Shown here: positions 17,618-27,335 of the stretch, piece by piece
Position numbering within the stretch: the stretch's first letter is position 1
Layout of the letters: every line of letters begins with the position of its first letter
DNA from: Lewinellaceae bacterium
GTDB lineage: Bacteria > Bacteroidota > Bacteroidia > Chitinophagales > Saprospiraceae
DNA: 64,000 nucleotides
Reading direction: 5' to 3'
Assembly (NCBI GenBank): GCA_020636275.1
Contig: JACJYD010000006.1
Span: 1-64,000, forward strand
The notes under the pieces: model-generated
What the model saw: only the letters and a program-made list of their open reading frames with translations
Told to the model about the DNA's origin: nothing
The model's database searches: none
Position numbers and translations under genes: made by a program

Positions 17618-19906
17618 TCATTCCTCCCCAAAAAGAATATCCCGGAATTTATTGTAGAGAAACGAAATAACCAGCAGCAAAGCACCCAGAATAACCAACA
17701 CCACCGTCTTGGAAAGGGTGCTCAGATCCGCCAGGTCAATCAGCGTAACTTTGACGAGGGTAATGGCGATCAGTACAATTGCCGCGATACGCAGGTGTTT
17801 CCGGGAGCGGCGGATGCCCGTCACGATCAGCATCAGGGCATAGACGCCCCACAAAATACTCAGCACCCCCTGGAAAGAATCAAATATATTCAGCACCTTC
17901 ATCCAGCAATACAACTCCACACTAGCTACCGACAAAAGAACGATATGTAGCAACAGGTTGAAAGGTACGCCCAATTTCACTTCGACGAAAGATTGCCGTT
18001 GGTAACGGTAGGTTGTCCACAGTACCCCTCCAACGAAAAAATAGGTCACATACCGGATCAGCAAATGCCAGATTCCGCTGATATGACCCTCCGGCGGGCT
18101 CAGGTAGGTCGCATTCAAAGCAATTAACTGGCCCAGCGTCATGACCAGAAAAGTCAGCAGGAATAACACATTCAATCCCAGGTTAATCATGCCCAGCGTC
18201 TGATTTCGCAACCGGTGAATATTCACCAGCGACAGGGCCATCAGGAAGAACAGGCTGTAATTGACGATCCAGATCTCCCTGAAAAGAGCAAGGTCATTTC
18301 CTGCCGATGACAAATCCCCTTTTTGATCAAAGTAATGTGCTATTTCCAATTGGAACCCCAAATAAAGGATCAAAATAAAGATCCCAGGCAGGCTGTAATC
18401 CAAAAGCTGCCTTGCCAAACTGTCTTTCTTAAAAGGAGATTCGTATCGTAGGTTGCGGTCGATCCACATTGAAAAGCCAAAACAACCGGCCGTCCAAAGG
18501 GAGGTCAGCAAATAAATATTGAAGACCGGGTGGATCTCCGGCTCGCCTTCATATAAGTATACACCCCAGTCATCCAATAAGCTGAAAAACGCCAGGGCAA
18601 ATAGCACATAAGAGAGCATTTCGAAAGCCGGTGTTTTCCGGGCACGCCCGATCCAGAACAACAAAGCAGCCTCACCTGCCCAGAGAAAAGTCACCCAGTT
18701 GCCATCGAGTTGCACGGGGATGGTAATGATGGTAAAAATCAGGCCCACCCCGGAAACCAGGTAGAACAGGTTGCGGTCGGCCAGCCGAAACCGGTATACA
18801 ATGGCGCTAATCCCCAGGTGGAGCAAAGCGTTGAGCCCCGTAAACAATCCCAATTGTTGGCTGCCCGTTTTGTGATCCTGGAGTATAAGATAGCCTAACC
18901 CGTAAAAAATAAAAGAATTGAATAGCAGCATCGCCACATCGGAAGCATTGTAATTTTCGCGCTTGATCAGTTTATAAGCCAGAAAGGCCAGGTAAAAGAT
19001 CAAGAAAAACAATACCAGGAAAACAAAAGCCGGACCAAAGTGAACCGACTCCCTGTAATCAAACACATACCAGCTGGCATAGATCAGCCAGGTAAATGCG
19101 AAGGCCGCATAATACAAGGATTTCCAATACCTCCAGAAAGCGATGGATAAAATGCCCAGATTGACGATGGAAATATAGGTAAATAAAAAAGTGATCTTGT
19201 CCGGGTCATCGCCCAGCAGAAAAGGAATGGCGTAGGCTCCCACTAATCCGAAGTGGGCAACGACCGGCTGGTTGAATCGCAGGGCTTCCACCACCCCGTA
19301 TATGGTCAAGCCCACCATTATGCCGAAGGAAACGCCCTGTGACAGGAGTGCATAATAAATGTGGGCCGCATAGCTGGTAAAGAACAGTAAGGCCAATGCC
19401 CCGCTAAACAACACCGCGCCGAAGGCGGTGTATTTTCCCCGAAGCCGGTATGAAAAGAACAAGAGCACGCCGCCTACCAAGTACCCCATGAGGATGCGCA
19501 CCAGGGGGCTGATCAGGTCATGGTCAATGGCATACTTGATGCCGATACCCATCCCGATCAGGATCGCAACCATGCCGATCTTACTGATGAGGTTGCTGCC
19601 GATCACCTCCTCCAGGTCACGGCTGAGGTTTTTAATCACAGGAGTGTCGCGTAATTTTTTCGGGGAAACCACCTCCACAGGCATAGGCTCTTCCACAGCC
19701 TCTTTCCCGACCTCTTCTTTCACAACAGGAGGCTGTTCTTCCGGAGTGTCCATTAATGCACTTTCCTGGGTATCGGGTGGGGCGGCCTTCAATCGAATTA
19801 TTTCTCTCGTCAGGCGCACAATCTCATCGGCGAGCAGCCCCTGTTTGATGGCCAAAGCATCCAGGCGATCCTGTAGCTCCTTGACTTTGTTGGCTTCCTT
19901 ATCCAT
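17618..19906 (-). CDS. DUF2339 polytopic membrane protein
   Basis: 762 residues from the ATG at 19906 (MDKEANKVKELQDRLDAL). A short coiled coil (1-40) and a proline/glutamate-rich linker are followed by the conserved entry segment DLEEVIGSNLISKIGMVAILIGMGIGIKYA and then some twenty hydrophobic segments to the C-terminus. This is the layout of the DUF2339 family of large inner-membrane proteins, whose biochemical role is unknown. An in-frame ATG at 19933 would add nine residues without benefit. The gene ends about 40 nt from the start of the TIR-like membrane operon but looks like an ordinary core gene with higher GC. Confidence 0.9.
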   Translation of the reverse strand: MDKEANKVKELQDRLDALAIKQGLLADEIVRLTREIIRLKAAPPDTQESALMDTPEEQPPVVKEEVGKEAVEEPMPVEVVSPKKLRDTPVIKNLSRDLEEVIGSNLISKIGMVAILIGMGIGIKYAIDHDLISPLVRILMGYLVGGVLLFFSYRLRGKYTAFGAVLFSGALALLFFTSYAAHIYYALLSQGVSFGIMVGLTIYGVVEALRFNQPVVAHFGLVGAYAIPFLLGDDPDKITFLFTYISIVNLGILSIAFWRYWKSLYYAAFAFTWLIYASWYVFDYRESVHFGPAFVFLVLFFLIFYLAFLAYKLIKRENYNASDVAMLLFNSFIFYGLGYLILQDHKTGSQQLGLFTGLNALLHLGISAIVYRFRLADRNLFYLVSGVGLIFTIITIPVQLDGNWVTFLWAGEAALLFWIGRARKTPAFEMLSYVLFALAFFSLLDDWGVYLYEGEPEIHPVFNIYLLTSLWTAGCFGFSMWIDRNLRYESPFKKDSLARQLLDYSLPGIFILILYLGFQLEIAHYFDQKGDLSSAGNDLALFREIWIVNYSLFFLMALSLVNIHRLRNQTLGMINLGLNVLFLLTFLVMTLGQLIALNATYLSPPEGHISGIWHLLIRYVTYFFVGGVLWTTYRYQRQSFVEVKLGVPFNLLLHIVLLSVASVELYCWMKVLNIFDSFQGVLSILWGVYALMLIVTGIRRSRKHLRIAAIVLIAITLVKVTLIDLADLSTLSKTVVLVILGALLLVISFLYNKFRDILFGEE

Positions 19907-20109
19907 ACAACTTCCGGAAGGGAAATGGTGCACTGTACAAGGTAAGGAGAAAAGTTGGAAGTTTCCACCAGGCTATTCATCTCTCTCCCCTTTCATAATA
20001 AACATCCCTCGTCTGGAAGGGGATAAGATCATTATGCCGGGGGCAAAAATTGTCATCATGACCTTAATTTAGGAAGGAAAGCCGTAGCTTAGTTCATATC
20101 TTATTGAAG

Positions 20110-23070
20110 ATGACACATAAACCTTATATTCAGCTTATTGGCCAAATCCTATTTCCATTTCTTTTAGGATGGCCATTGGCTTCCTCTGCGCAAACAGAAA
20201 TATTGCCCTTCCAACACCTCACCCTTGACCAAGGCCAGGACATCAACATGGTCCGTGGGATCTGCCAGGACAGACAGGGCTTTATCTGGTTTGGCACCTT
20301 CGACGGACTGGTTCGGTACGATAGCGAACGTTTCAAACACTATCCCTACGACCCGGAAACAAATTACCCTATGAAAAACAAAGGGGTCAATGGCCTCCTG
20401 GAATCACCTTCCGGGAACATCTGGGTGATCTCAGGCAACACACTCCTCCTCCACGATCCAAAGCTGGACACTTTTTTTACGGTAAAATACCGGGGTGAAA
20501 ACCTACAGGTTTATTTGGAAAATCAAAAATATCAGGAAGTTTTCCTGCAAGATTCATCGGGCAATCTGTGGCTCCGTTCCCAGACAGGGCTGTACAAGGT
20601 CCGGGAAAACCAGGGGCGTCCCCCTTTCGACGTGCGACGTTACCAGCATGAACCGGGAAATGCCCAAAGCCTTAGCAGCGACACCATCCACGCCCTGCTA
20701 TGCGACAGCCTCCACCGGCTTTGGGCTGGAACGCAAAACGGGCTCAATTTATACGACCCCAAAGACGACAGGATGATTCGGCGCGGTGGCGGCTGGGACA
20801 CCCCGGTTACCAGCCTCTGCGAAACGGCATCGGGCAAAATTTGCATCGGCACCAAGAACAACGGCCTGTGGGTGTACGATCCAGACAAAGACCATTTTGA
20901 AAACTATTTGCCGAAGGCAAATGACGAACACGCTATCGCTGGAAAAACGGTCAACCAGATCGTCCGCGATGGAAAGGGGAATAGCTGGTTATTGGCAGGA
21001 TCAGCCCGGACAAACGCGATGTCCATGCAGCGTTTTGACCCTGAAAACGGGGTATTCTATTCCTATCCTGAACCGTTTGAACCCACCGGCGCCTTTCCCG
21101 CGACTTCCTTTCTTCTCTTCGTCGACCGAAGCGGTTTTCTCTGGATGGCAACCGGTAAGGGGCTCCTGCGTTTCAATCCCTACCGGAACGTGTTCACCGA
21201 CATTATTCCAAGGGAATCCCACCTGAAAGACTGGAGCCTGCTCACTACTTTTTACGAAGACCGGGAGGGCATCCTGTGGATCGGCACTTTGAGCAAGGGC
21301 TTGCTGAAATACGCCCCTTCCACCGACAAATTCCGGTATTACCCTCCATCCGGTATTGAAGAGGAAAACAAGGCAGGGAGCTTACTCCGGATGATCTACG
21401 AAGATAGCGAAGGATACCTATGGACAAGAGTGGCCGGTGGCACCGACCGCTTCACCTTTGATGAGAAGGGCGAACTGCAAAAAGTGGCCCATTTCCCCTT
21501 TGAAGGAATGAACTTCTTTGAGGACAGCCACCACCGGCTTTGGATAGCTACCTGGGATGGGCTGAAAGGTTTTGACACCCGCACCGGGCAATTTTTTCCG
21601 ATTACCCTTCTTCCGAATATGAAAGAGCTGAACTTCATTGCAAAAGAGGACCGGGAGGGGTGGCTTTGGTCGATGGGCAGGAACCAAGGGGTAAAGCGTT
21701 TCAATCCCTCCACCGGAGAGATTGTCCATTTTAAAGACCTCCGGGCGGATCCGGCCATCCTGGAAGACGAGGAAGGGAACCTCTGGTTCAACGGCCGAAA
21801 CGGATTGAAAAAATACAACCTGCAAACAGGCGAGTTCACCTACTACATGAAGGGCATTGAAACCGTTTATTCGATCTGGGGCAAGGACGGGATCATGTGG
21901 GTGACCACCGCCGGCCACGGACTTTACCGGTTCAACACCAGAACAGGCGAGCGCAAATGTTACGCTCCGAAAAACGGCTTCCCGACCCTCCGCCCTATCA
22001 CTATTTTTGAAGATGCCCAGGGTGACCTTTGGATGTCGAGCGACGTAGGGGTCATCCAATTCTCCCCCGAACCGGAAACCAGTCGCCTCTTCGATGAATC
22101 GGACGGTCTGCCCGGAACGGTGTTTGCCTACGGAAGCTTCCAGCGGAGGAATGGGGAGTTCTTCTTCCCGTTGTGGGAGGGCGGTTTTGTCCGCTTTCAC
22201 CCGGATAGTTTGCGATCCGATCCCACACTGCCCCGGCCCGCCATCGTCGACTTCCGGTTGGCAAACCAAGCAGTGGAAATTGGCGGGAAAAATTCGCCCC
22301 TTACAAAGGCTATTTGGGCTATGGAGGAACTCGTATTAAAGCACGACCAGAACAATTTCACCCTGGATTTTTCCGCTTTTCATTTCGCGGCGCCGGCACA
22401 AAACCAATTCCGGTACAAATTGGAGGGCATCGACGAAACCTGGAATGACCCCGGGGCGCAGCGCTCCATCAACTTTGCCGGTTTGTCTCCCGGCAAGTAC
22501 ACCTTACTGCTCAAAGCAGCCAACCATGATGGTCTTTGGAGCGAGCCCATCGCTTTGCCGATCACGATCCTTCCTCCGTGGTGGGCCACCTGGTGGGCCT
22601 ATTGCCTGTACGCCCTCGCGGCCGGCGGACTGATCTACACCTACTACCTGCTACAACTCCGCCGGCGACTGGCAGAGGCTGAAGCCCAGCGCTTGCGGGA
22701 GCAGTTCGCCAATAATGGCTGGTTCCGGCTTATGCAAAATGACGACCTTCATTACCACGACAGTTTTTTGAAAAAACTGAACCGGGCACTGGAAGAAAAT
22801 TACGCCGATGAAAACTTCGACATCCCCCAGCTCTGTGAAGCGCTCTACATGAGCCGTGCCCAACTCTACCGCAAAGTGAAAGCCATTTCCGGTCAACCCA
22901 TCGGCCATTTGCTGCGCTCCTACCGGATGCGGAGGGCAAAAATCCTGCTGGAAACAACGGACCTGACCATATCCCAAGTGGCAATGGAGGTTGGATTCAA
23001 ACACCTGCCCCATTTTAGCCGGACCTTCCTACAAGAATTCGGGAAAAACCCGAGCGAATTGCGCAAATGA
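20110..23070 (+). CDS. One-component transmembrane regulator: Reg_prop propeller, Y_Y_Y domain, AraC output
   Basis: 986 residues from the ATG at 20110. A signal peptide (ending SSAQ) is followed by many two-component-regulator propeller repeats with the recurring pattern DRQGFIWFGTFDGLVRYD, DREGILWIGTLSKGLLKY (about 25-680). A Y_Y_Y domain comes next (NNFTLDFSAFHF ... YKLEGIDETWNDPG ... GKYTLLLKAAN), then one membrane helix (WWAYCLYALAAGGLIYTYYL), a coiled linker and a C-terminal AraC domain (about 885-986: DIPQLCEALYMSRAQLYRKV and VGFKHLPHFSRTF). Histidine kinase and receiver domains, present between these parts in hybrid two-component systems, are missing, so the sensor would signal directly through the membrane to DNA. 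Such sensors usually respond to glycans; no polysaccharide locus is adjacent. Confidence 0.92.
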   Translation: MTHKPYIQLIGQILFPFLLGWPLASSAQTEILPFQHLTLDQGQDINMVRGICQDRQGFIWFGTFDGLVRYDSERFKHYPYDPETNYPMKNKGVNGLLESPSGNIWVISGNTLLLHDPKLDTFFTVKYRGENLQVYLENQKYQEVFLQDSSGNLWLRSQTGLYKVRENQGRPPFDVRRYQHEPGNAQSLSSDTIHALLCDSLHRLWAGTQNGLNLYDPKDDRMIRRGGGWDTPVTSLCETASGKICIGTKNNGLWVYDPDKDHFENYLPKANDEHAIAGKTVNQIVRDGKGNSWLLAGSARTNAMSMQRFDPENGVFYSYPEPFEPTGAFPATSFLLFVDRSGFLWMATGKGLLRFNPYRNVFTDIIPRESHLKDWSLLTTFYEDREGILWIGTLSKGLLKYAPSTDKFRYYPPSGIEEENKAGSLLRMIYEDSEGYLWTRVAGGTDRFTFDEKGELQKVAHFPFEGMNFFEDSHHRLWIATWDGLKGFDTRTGQFFPITLLPNMKELNFIAKEDREGWLWSMGRNQGVKRFNPSTGEIVHFKDLRADPAILEDEEGNLWFNGRNGLKKYNLQTGEFTYYMKGIETVYSIWGKDGIMWVTTAGHGLYRFNTRTGERKCYAPKNGFPTLRPITIFEDAQGDLWMSSDVGVIQFSPEPETSRLFDESDGLPGTVFAYGSFQRRNGEFFFPLWEGGFVRFHPDSLRSDPTLPRPAIVDFRLANQAVEIGGKNSPLTKAIWAMEELVLKHDQNNFTLDFSAFHFAAPAQNQFRYKLEGIDETWNDPGAQRSINFAGLSPGKYTLLLKAANHDGLWSEPIALPITILPPWWATWWAYCLYALAAGGLIYTYYLLQLRRRLAEAEAQRLREQFANNGWFRLMQNDDLHYHDSFLKKLNRALEENYADENFDIPQLCEALYMSRAQLYRKVKAISGQPIGHLLRSYRMRRAKILLETTDLTISQVAMEVGFKHLPHFSRTFLQEFGKNPSELRK

Positions 23071-23199
23071 GATGGGGATGCAAATGTTTGAGACATATAT
23101 GTAAATCCTTTCCGGGCTAAAATCCCATCTTACCTATCATTTTTTTCATTCACCTACGCTGTTTTGCCTGGCGAAAGCAGCGCTTAAAACCTATTCCTC

Positions 23200-24513
23200 A
23201 TGAAAAAAAGTTTACACTCTCCGTCCGTTTCCTCTCTTTCCCGGCTTTGGTCCATCACACTCATTTTCGGCCTTGCCATCAGCTTGCCTGTAATATCGAA
23301 TGCTCAGCCGGAACCCGAACCCTGCTTTGATGAGAATTACACCCAAAACCCATTCGGCATCGCGGAGTTACTAAATAAAAGCACACTTGTTCAGTTGGTA
23401 GATATTGACCATGACAACACCCTGGAAGCATTCATCAGCATCGAAGGGACAGATCCGAATTTGGTCCATTACTACGACAATTCCGGGAGCGATGCCTTAC
23501 CGGCGTTTGTTTTCCAAGAAGACGACCCTTTTGGTCTTCATCAAGGAGGGAAGCTCCCATGGCAATTTGTTGATATTGACGGGGACGGACTCCATGAAGT
23601 TTTCCTTACCGGCTACTTCACAATTGATGACATCCCAATTCGAATGGTTGATAATACGGGAACCGAGACGGAACCCAATTTTGAAAGCGCCCCTATCCCC
23701 GATCCATACGGCATCACGTTGCCTGAGTCCAGCGTAACCTTTGACAAACTCGACGCTGTATTCCCCTATTTTGTAGATATTGACAACGACGGCGACTATG
23801 ATGTGTTCATTACCGGCTGGTTTCACAATGGTCTGGCCGATGAAGCCTTGTTTTTCATGGAAAATAAGGACACCACAGCGGGCCACACCGCTCCCACATT
23901 CGATTCCCTTCAGATCAACCCTTTTGGGTTTAATCTTCCCCTCACGGAAGAGGTCCGTTGGACCATATTTGCCGACATGGACTGCGACGGAGACTTCGAC
24001 ATGTACATGACCACCATTCCCGGCAACGATCTATATTACTTCGAAAATAAAGGGACGCCGGAAATGCCTGACCTTAGTGAGTGGTTCCATTCCTCCATTC
24101 CTGACCCGTTCAGCCCCCCAGGCGGTGGCTTTATCGATATCGGTGGCGATGGCGATCTGGACCTGATAAATTCCGGCTATAAAAAGGGGGTTCAATATTA
24201 CAATTACATTGGTAAAGATTGCGATTGCATAGAGGGCTTGAAAGAACAGGATGTTGATGCAAACATCACGCTCTCCCCAAACCCCGCCCAAGACATGCTG
24301 CAACTGACCATCGATTCTGAGATCCCCCTGAAAAACACCAGCCTCGAGATCTTTGATCCGATGGGTAATAAAGTCTATACAGACAATTTGGCAACATGGA
24401 CCGGAGCAACATCTAAAACCATAGACATCAGTCAACTCCCTCCCGGTTTTTACTTCCTGAAAATCGATTTAGGCGAAGAGGTGTGGGCGCAGAAGTTTGT
24501 GAAGATGGAGTGA
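23200..24513 (+). CDS. Secreted VCBS/FG-GAP-like repeat protein with T9SS sorting domain
   Basis: 437 residues. A signal peptide (about 1-35, ending ISNAQ) precedes at least five repeats built around a calcium-binding D-x-D-x-D-G core: VDIDHDNTLEAFI, VDIDGDGLHEVFLTG, VDIDNDGDYDVFITG, ADMDCDGDFDMYM, IDIGGDGDLDLINSG. These are integrin-propeller-type repeats that bind Ca2+. The C-terminal 75 residues (ITLSPNPAQDMLQLTI ... QLPPGFYFLKIDLG ... QKFVKME) form a type A sorting domain. Predicted surface or secreted protein of unknown ligand. Confidence 0.9.
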   Translation: MKKSLHSPSVSSLSRLWSITLIFGLAISLPVISNAQPEPEPCFDENYTQNPFGIAELLNKSTLVQLVDIDHDNTLEAFISIEGTDPNLVHYYDNSGSDALPAFVFQEDDPFGLHQGGKLPWQFVDIDGDGLHEVFLTGYFTIDDIPIRMVDNTGTETEPNFESAPIPDPYGITLPESSVTFDKLDAVFPYFVDIDNDGDYDVFITGWFHNGLADEALFFMENKDTTAGHTAPTFDSLQINPFGFNLPLTEEVRWTIFADMDCDGDFDMYMTTIPGNDLYYFENKGTPEMPDLSEWFHSSIPDPFSPPGGGFIDIGGDGDLDLINSGYKKGVQYYNYIGKDCDCIEGLKEQDVDANITLSPNPAQDMLQLTIDSEIPLKNTSLEIFDPMGNKVYTDNLATWTGATSKTIDISQLPPGFYFLKIDLGEEVWAQKFVKME

Positions 24514-24529
24514 TGGTGGGTGCAAGGAG

Positions 24530-24826
24530 TCTTCCTCCTCCTCCCTTCGGTAGGGTTAATCTTGTAGGGGGGCGTATTGTCAGGGGAAAATAAGCACTGT
24601 TTGAAGGGTTTGCACGCTCTATGTCCCCCGCTGGCGGGGGCGCAGGGGGTGGAATAAATAAATTTTCAGTTCCAAAAAATGAAGAGATCTATGTATTACC
24701 AGGAGTATTTCCACCCCCAACCCCCGCCTGCGGGGGACAAAAAACGTACAAACCCTTGAGATAGTGGTCATTTTCCCGAGCATTTGTCACCCCCTACAAG
24801 ATTAGCTGTAGAGGGAGGAAAAACGT
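24530..24826. repeat. Large imperfect inverted repeat, ~100-nt arms
   Basis: The stretch 24557-24654 (begins TAATCTTGTAGGGGG, includes AGGGTTTGCACG and TGTCCCCCGC, ends GGGGGTGGAA) is complementary, with mismatches and small gaps, to 24709-24804 (TTCCACCCCC ... GCGGGGGACA ... CGTACAAACCC ... CCCCCTACAAGATTA). The similarity extends weakly outward to about 24530 and 24826. The 54-nt loop is AT-rich. Inside each arm is a smaller hairpin (CCCCCGC/GCGGGGG). It fills the gap between two plus-strand genes and looks like a MITE or a very large transcript hairpin. Confidence 0.85.
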
Positions 24827-24897
24827 GCCGTAAACTCAAAATGCTCGAGTAATGCGTAACATCAGTTAGTAAATAGTTACGAAAAAAAACATTTAAA

Positions 24898-26772
24898 ATG
24901 AAAAGGATTAGCCTTCTATTTATTATCTTTTTTTTCATTTCAGAAATCAGCGCCCAAAACTTAAGAGACCGAGAGTTCATCATTCGTCAGACGAACATTG
25001 AGAAATTGAATCAAATAGCTGAAGATTATTGGAAGGTTCAGGATCAATTTAAAAACAAACAAATACCAACCATCACTCCCGATGATAAAGGAAATACGCA
25101 ATTTTTTTCTCATTTCGACGAGGAAGGAAATCCTGTCTATTTCTCATTAGAAAATGAAAGTTCAGCCATATCTTCTAAAATTGATCTGATAAGAACCGGT
25201 GGCATTACCGGATTGGACCTGGATGGAAGTGGTATTGAGATTGGTCTTTGGGATGGTGGTTCTCCAAGAACTACCCATCAGGAATTAGTGGGTAAAATAA
25301 CTTTATCTGATTCGACCGCAACACAACATCACGCAACCCATGTGTCAGGAATTTTAATTGCTTCCGGCATTGATCCCGGGGCCAAAGGCATGGCGCCCTC
25401 CGCAACAATTGATGCATTCACTACTTCTGATTGGCAGGGTGAGATCGCGATTTGGGCTGGAGCAGGAGGTATGATCACAAACCATTCTTACATTCTTGCT
25501 AATCCACAAGAAGATTATGAGAAATATGGCATCTATAATATCTACTCGCAGGAGTGGGATGAGCTTTCTTACAATGCGCCCTACTTAATCATGTGTACCG
25601 GAGCCTCCAATAATGGAAATAAGGGATACAACCCTGATAATTCCAGATATGACTTACTCGCAAGTAATAAACTGGGTAAAAATTCAATTGTTGTGGGCGC
25701 CTGTTATGATGTTTTAGACTATACGGGGCCCTCCTCTGTCCATCAAACTAATTTTACAAGCTGGGGACCCACAGACGACTGGAGAATCAAACCGGATATT
25801 ACTGCTGTCGGCTTTGATTCTTACTCCACTCAGGAATTGGATGATGCTGATTATGGTTCTGCGAACGGGTGTTCCGTTGCCTCGCCGGTTGTTGCAGGAG
25901 GTTTAGCTCTGTTGCAACAACATTATCACCATCTGAATGCTGTTTATATGAAAGCGGCAACGGCCAAGGCCTTAATTCTGAGCACTACAGACGAAGCAGG
26001 TCCTTTTGACGGACCGGACTTTTCAAATGGATGGGGATTGTTCAATGCTAAAAAAGCGGCCGATGTAATTTCAAACAACGGCATTACCTCCCAAATTTTG
26101 GAGCTGACTTTAAATCAAGATGATATCTACTCTACTACCATTACTGTAGGTGAAAACCAATCTTTATCCGTTGCCATTTGCTGGAATGATCCTCCAGCTG
26201 TTCCTTTTTCCATTCCATTCTATAACAATCCCACTCCCATGCTGATCAACGACCTGGATGTGCGGGTGCTATCAGATTCAATCGAATACTTCCCATGGAG
26301 AATGGAGCCAAATAGTGAATACGACAACTATACAGATGCAGCAGGGAAAGGAGATAATTTCAGAGATAATATCGAAATAATAAATGTGAAAAACATTGCT
26401 GCCGGAGAATATACCATTAAAGTCACTCACAAAGATATTTTACAATCCGGCTCCCAAGATTTTTCACTTATAATAAACAGAACACCATCAGATCCGTCCT
26501 CAACTAATTCGATAAATACTTTTGAGGAGGGCATTACCGTATATCCAAATCCGGTTGGTAATGTTTTAAATATTGATTTTGACACGGAGCAATATGGCCC
26601 CATAAAGATCAGCATTTTTGCTATTACCGGTCAAAATCAAATAGATGCTTACTTTGACAGCCAGGATGCCATTAGCATAGATGTAAGCAATTTGCCAAAA
26701 GGCATCTACTTTTTACAAATCCAAAATGAGGATGCTCAGCATATTGCAACTAAAAAGATCATTATCCATTAA
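24898..26772 (+). CDS. Secreted subtilisin-like serine protease (S8) with T9SS sorting domain
   Basis: 624 residues. A signal peptide (1-19) is followed by a short propeptide-like region, then the S8 catalytic domain (about 100-395) with all three active-site residues: D119 in GLWDGG, H148 in HATHVSG and S326 in NGCSVASP; N238 in TGASNNGN is the likely oxyanion residue. The usual GTSMASP is GCSVASP here. A beta-rich domain follows (about 400-535: QILELTLNQDDIYSTTI ... INDLDVRV ... EYTIKVTHK), like the jelly-roll domains after bacterial subtilases. A type A sorting domain closes the protein (VYPNPVGNVLNIDF ... NLPKGIYFLQIQ). Predicted extracellular endopeptidase used in polymer degradation. 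Confidence 0.95.
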   Translation: MKRISLLFIIFFFISEISAQNLRDREFIIRQTNIEKLNQIAEDYWKVQDQFKNKQIPTITPDDKGNTQFFSHFDEEGNPVYFSLENESSAISSKIDLIRTGGITGLDLDGSGIEIGLWDGGSPRTTHQELVGKITLSDSTATQHHATHVSGILIASGIDPGAKGMAPSATIDAFTTSDWQGEIAIWAGAGGMITNHSYILANPQEDYEKYGIYNIYSQEWDELSYNAPYLIMCTGASNNGNKGYNPDNSRYDLLASNKLGKNSIVVGACYDVLDYTGPSSVHQTNFTSWGPTDDWRIKPDITAVGFDSYSTQELDDADYGSANGCSVASPVVAGGLALLQQHYHHLNAVYMKAATAKALILSTTDEAGPFDGPDFSNGWGLFNAKKAADVISNNGITSQILELTLNQDDIYSTTITVGENQSLSVAICWNDPPAVPFSIPFYNNPTPMLINDLDVRVLSDSIEYFPWRMEPNSEYDNYTDAAGKGDNFRDNIEIINVKNIAAGEYTIKVTHKDILQSGSQDFSLIINRTPSDPSSTNSINTFEEGITVYPNPVGNVLNIDFDTEQYGPIKISIFAITGQNQIDAYFDSQDAISIDVSNLPKGIYFLQIQNEDAQHIATKKIIIH

Positions 26773-26829
26773 TAATGTCCTGCTTTTCATCAAACTGATC
26801 CAAGTTGGAGGTTAACAAATCACCAGAAA

Positions 26830-27317
26830 ATGAAACCTATAATATTACTGATTTTTATTCTCAGTTCACAACTGACCTTTGCACAAACATTATCATTTAC
26901 AGAGACGCCGGTTTTTCAGACCTGGACGGAGACGGCGATCAGGATATCGTTTTGACGGGGGTTATTAGTGGATGGCCAGAACCAGACCTTTGTTTTCCTT
27001 CGACGAAAATATATTTAAATGAAATAATCCCCAATTCAACTCCTAATTGGGTAATGGAGCAAAGTCCAACAGCTTCGATCTATCCCAATCCCGATAGCGA
27101 GGGCCATGTATTCATTGAATATGGCTCCTCAAATAATACCACCTTGAAAATATCCCTCTTTGATCTTAATGGAAGAATGGTTCAACAAATCAGAACGGAG
27201 GTTTCCAGTGGAATAAATAGAATTCCATTTGATACATTACTGTTACCCAAAGGAATTTACTTTTTCCAGATAGATGATGGAATTCGGGTTAATTCACTGA
27301 AATTAATTGTCCAATAA
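26830..27317 (+). pseudogene. Frameshifted T9SS VCBS-repeat protein remnant
   Basis: An ATG at 26830 opens a clean signal peptide (MKPIILLIFILSSQLTFAQ) and LSFTETPVF. The protein-like sequence then switches frame at about 26911-26925 and continues as FSDLDGDGDQDIVLTG, one VCBS repeat, ending with a type A sorting domain (SIYPNPDSEGHVFIEY ... LLPKGIYFFQID) and stop at 27317. The frame of the second part is open back to 26805, but its first 35 residues are the signal peptide read out of frame. A deletion that removed most repeats and shifted the frame explains this best; a base-calling error is the alternative. It sits 57 nt downstream of the subtilase. Confidence 0.8.
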
Positions 27318-27335
27318 GGGGAGCGGAATTCAGGG

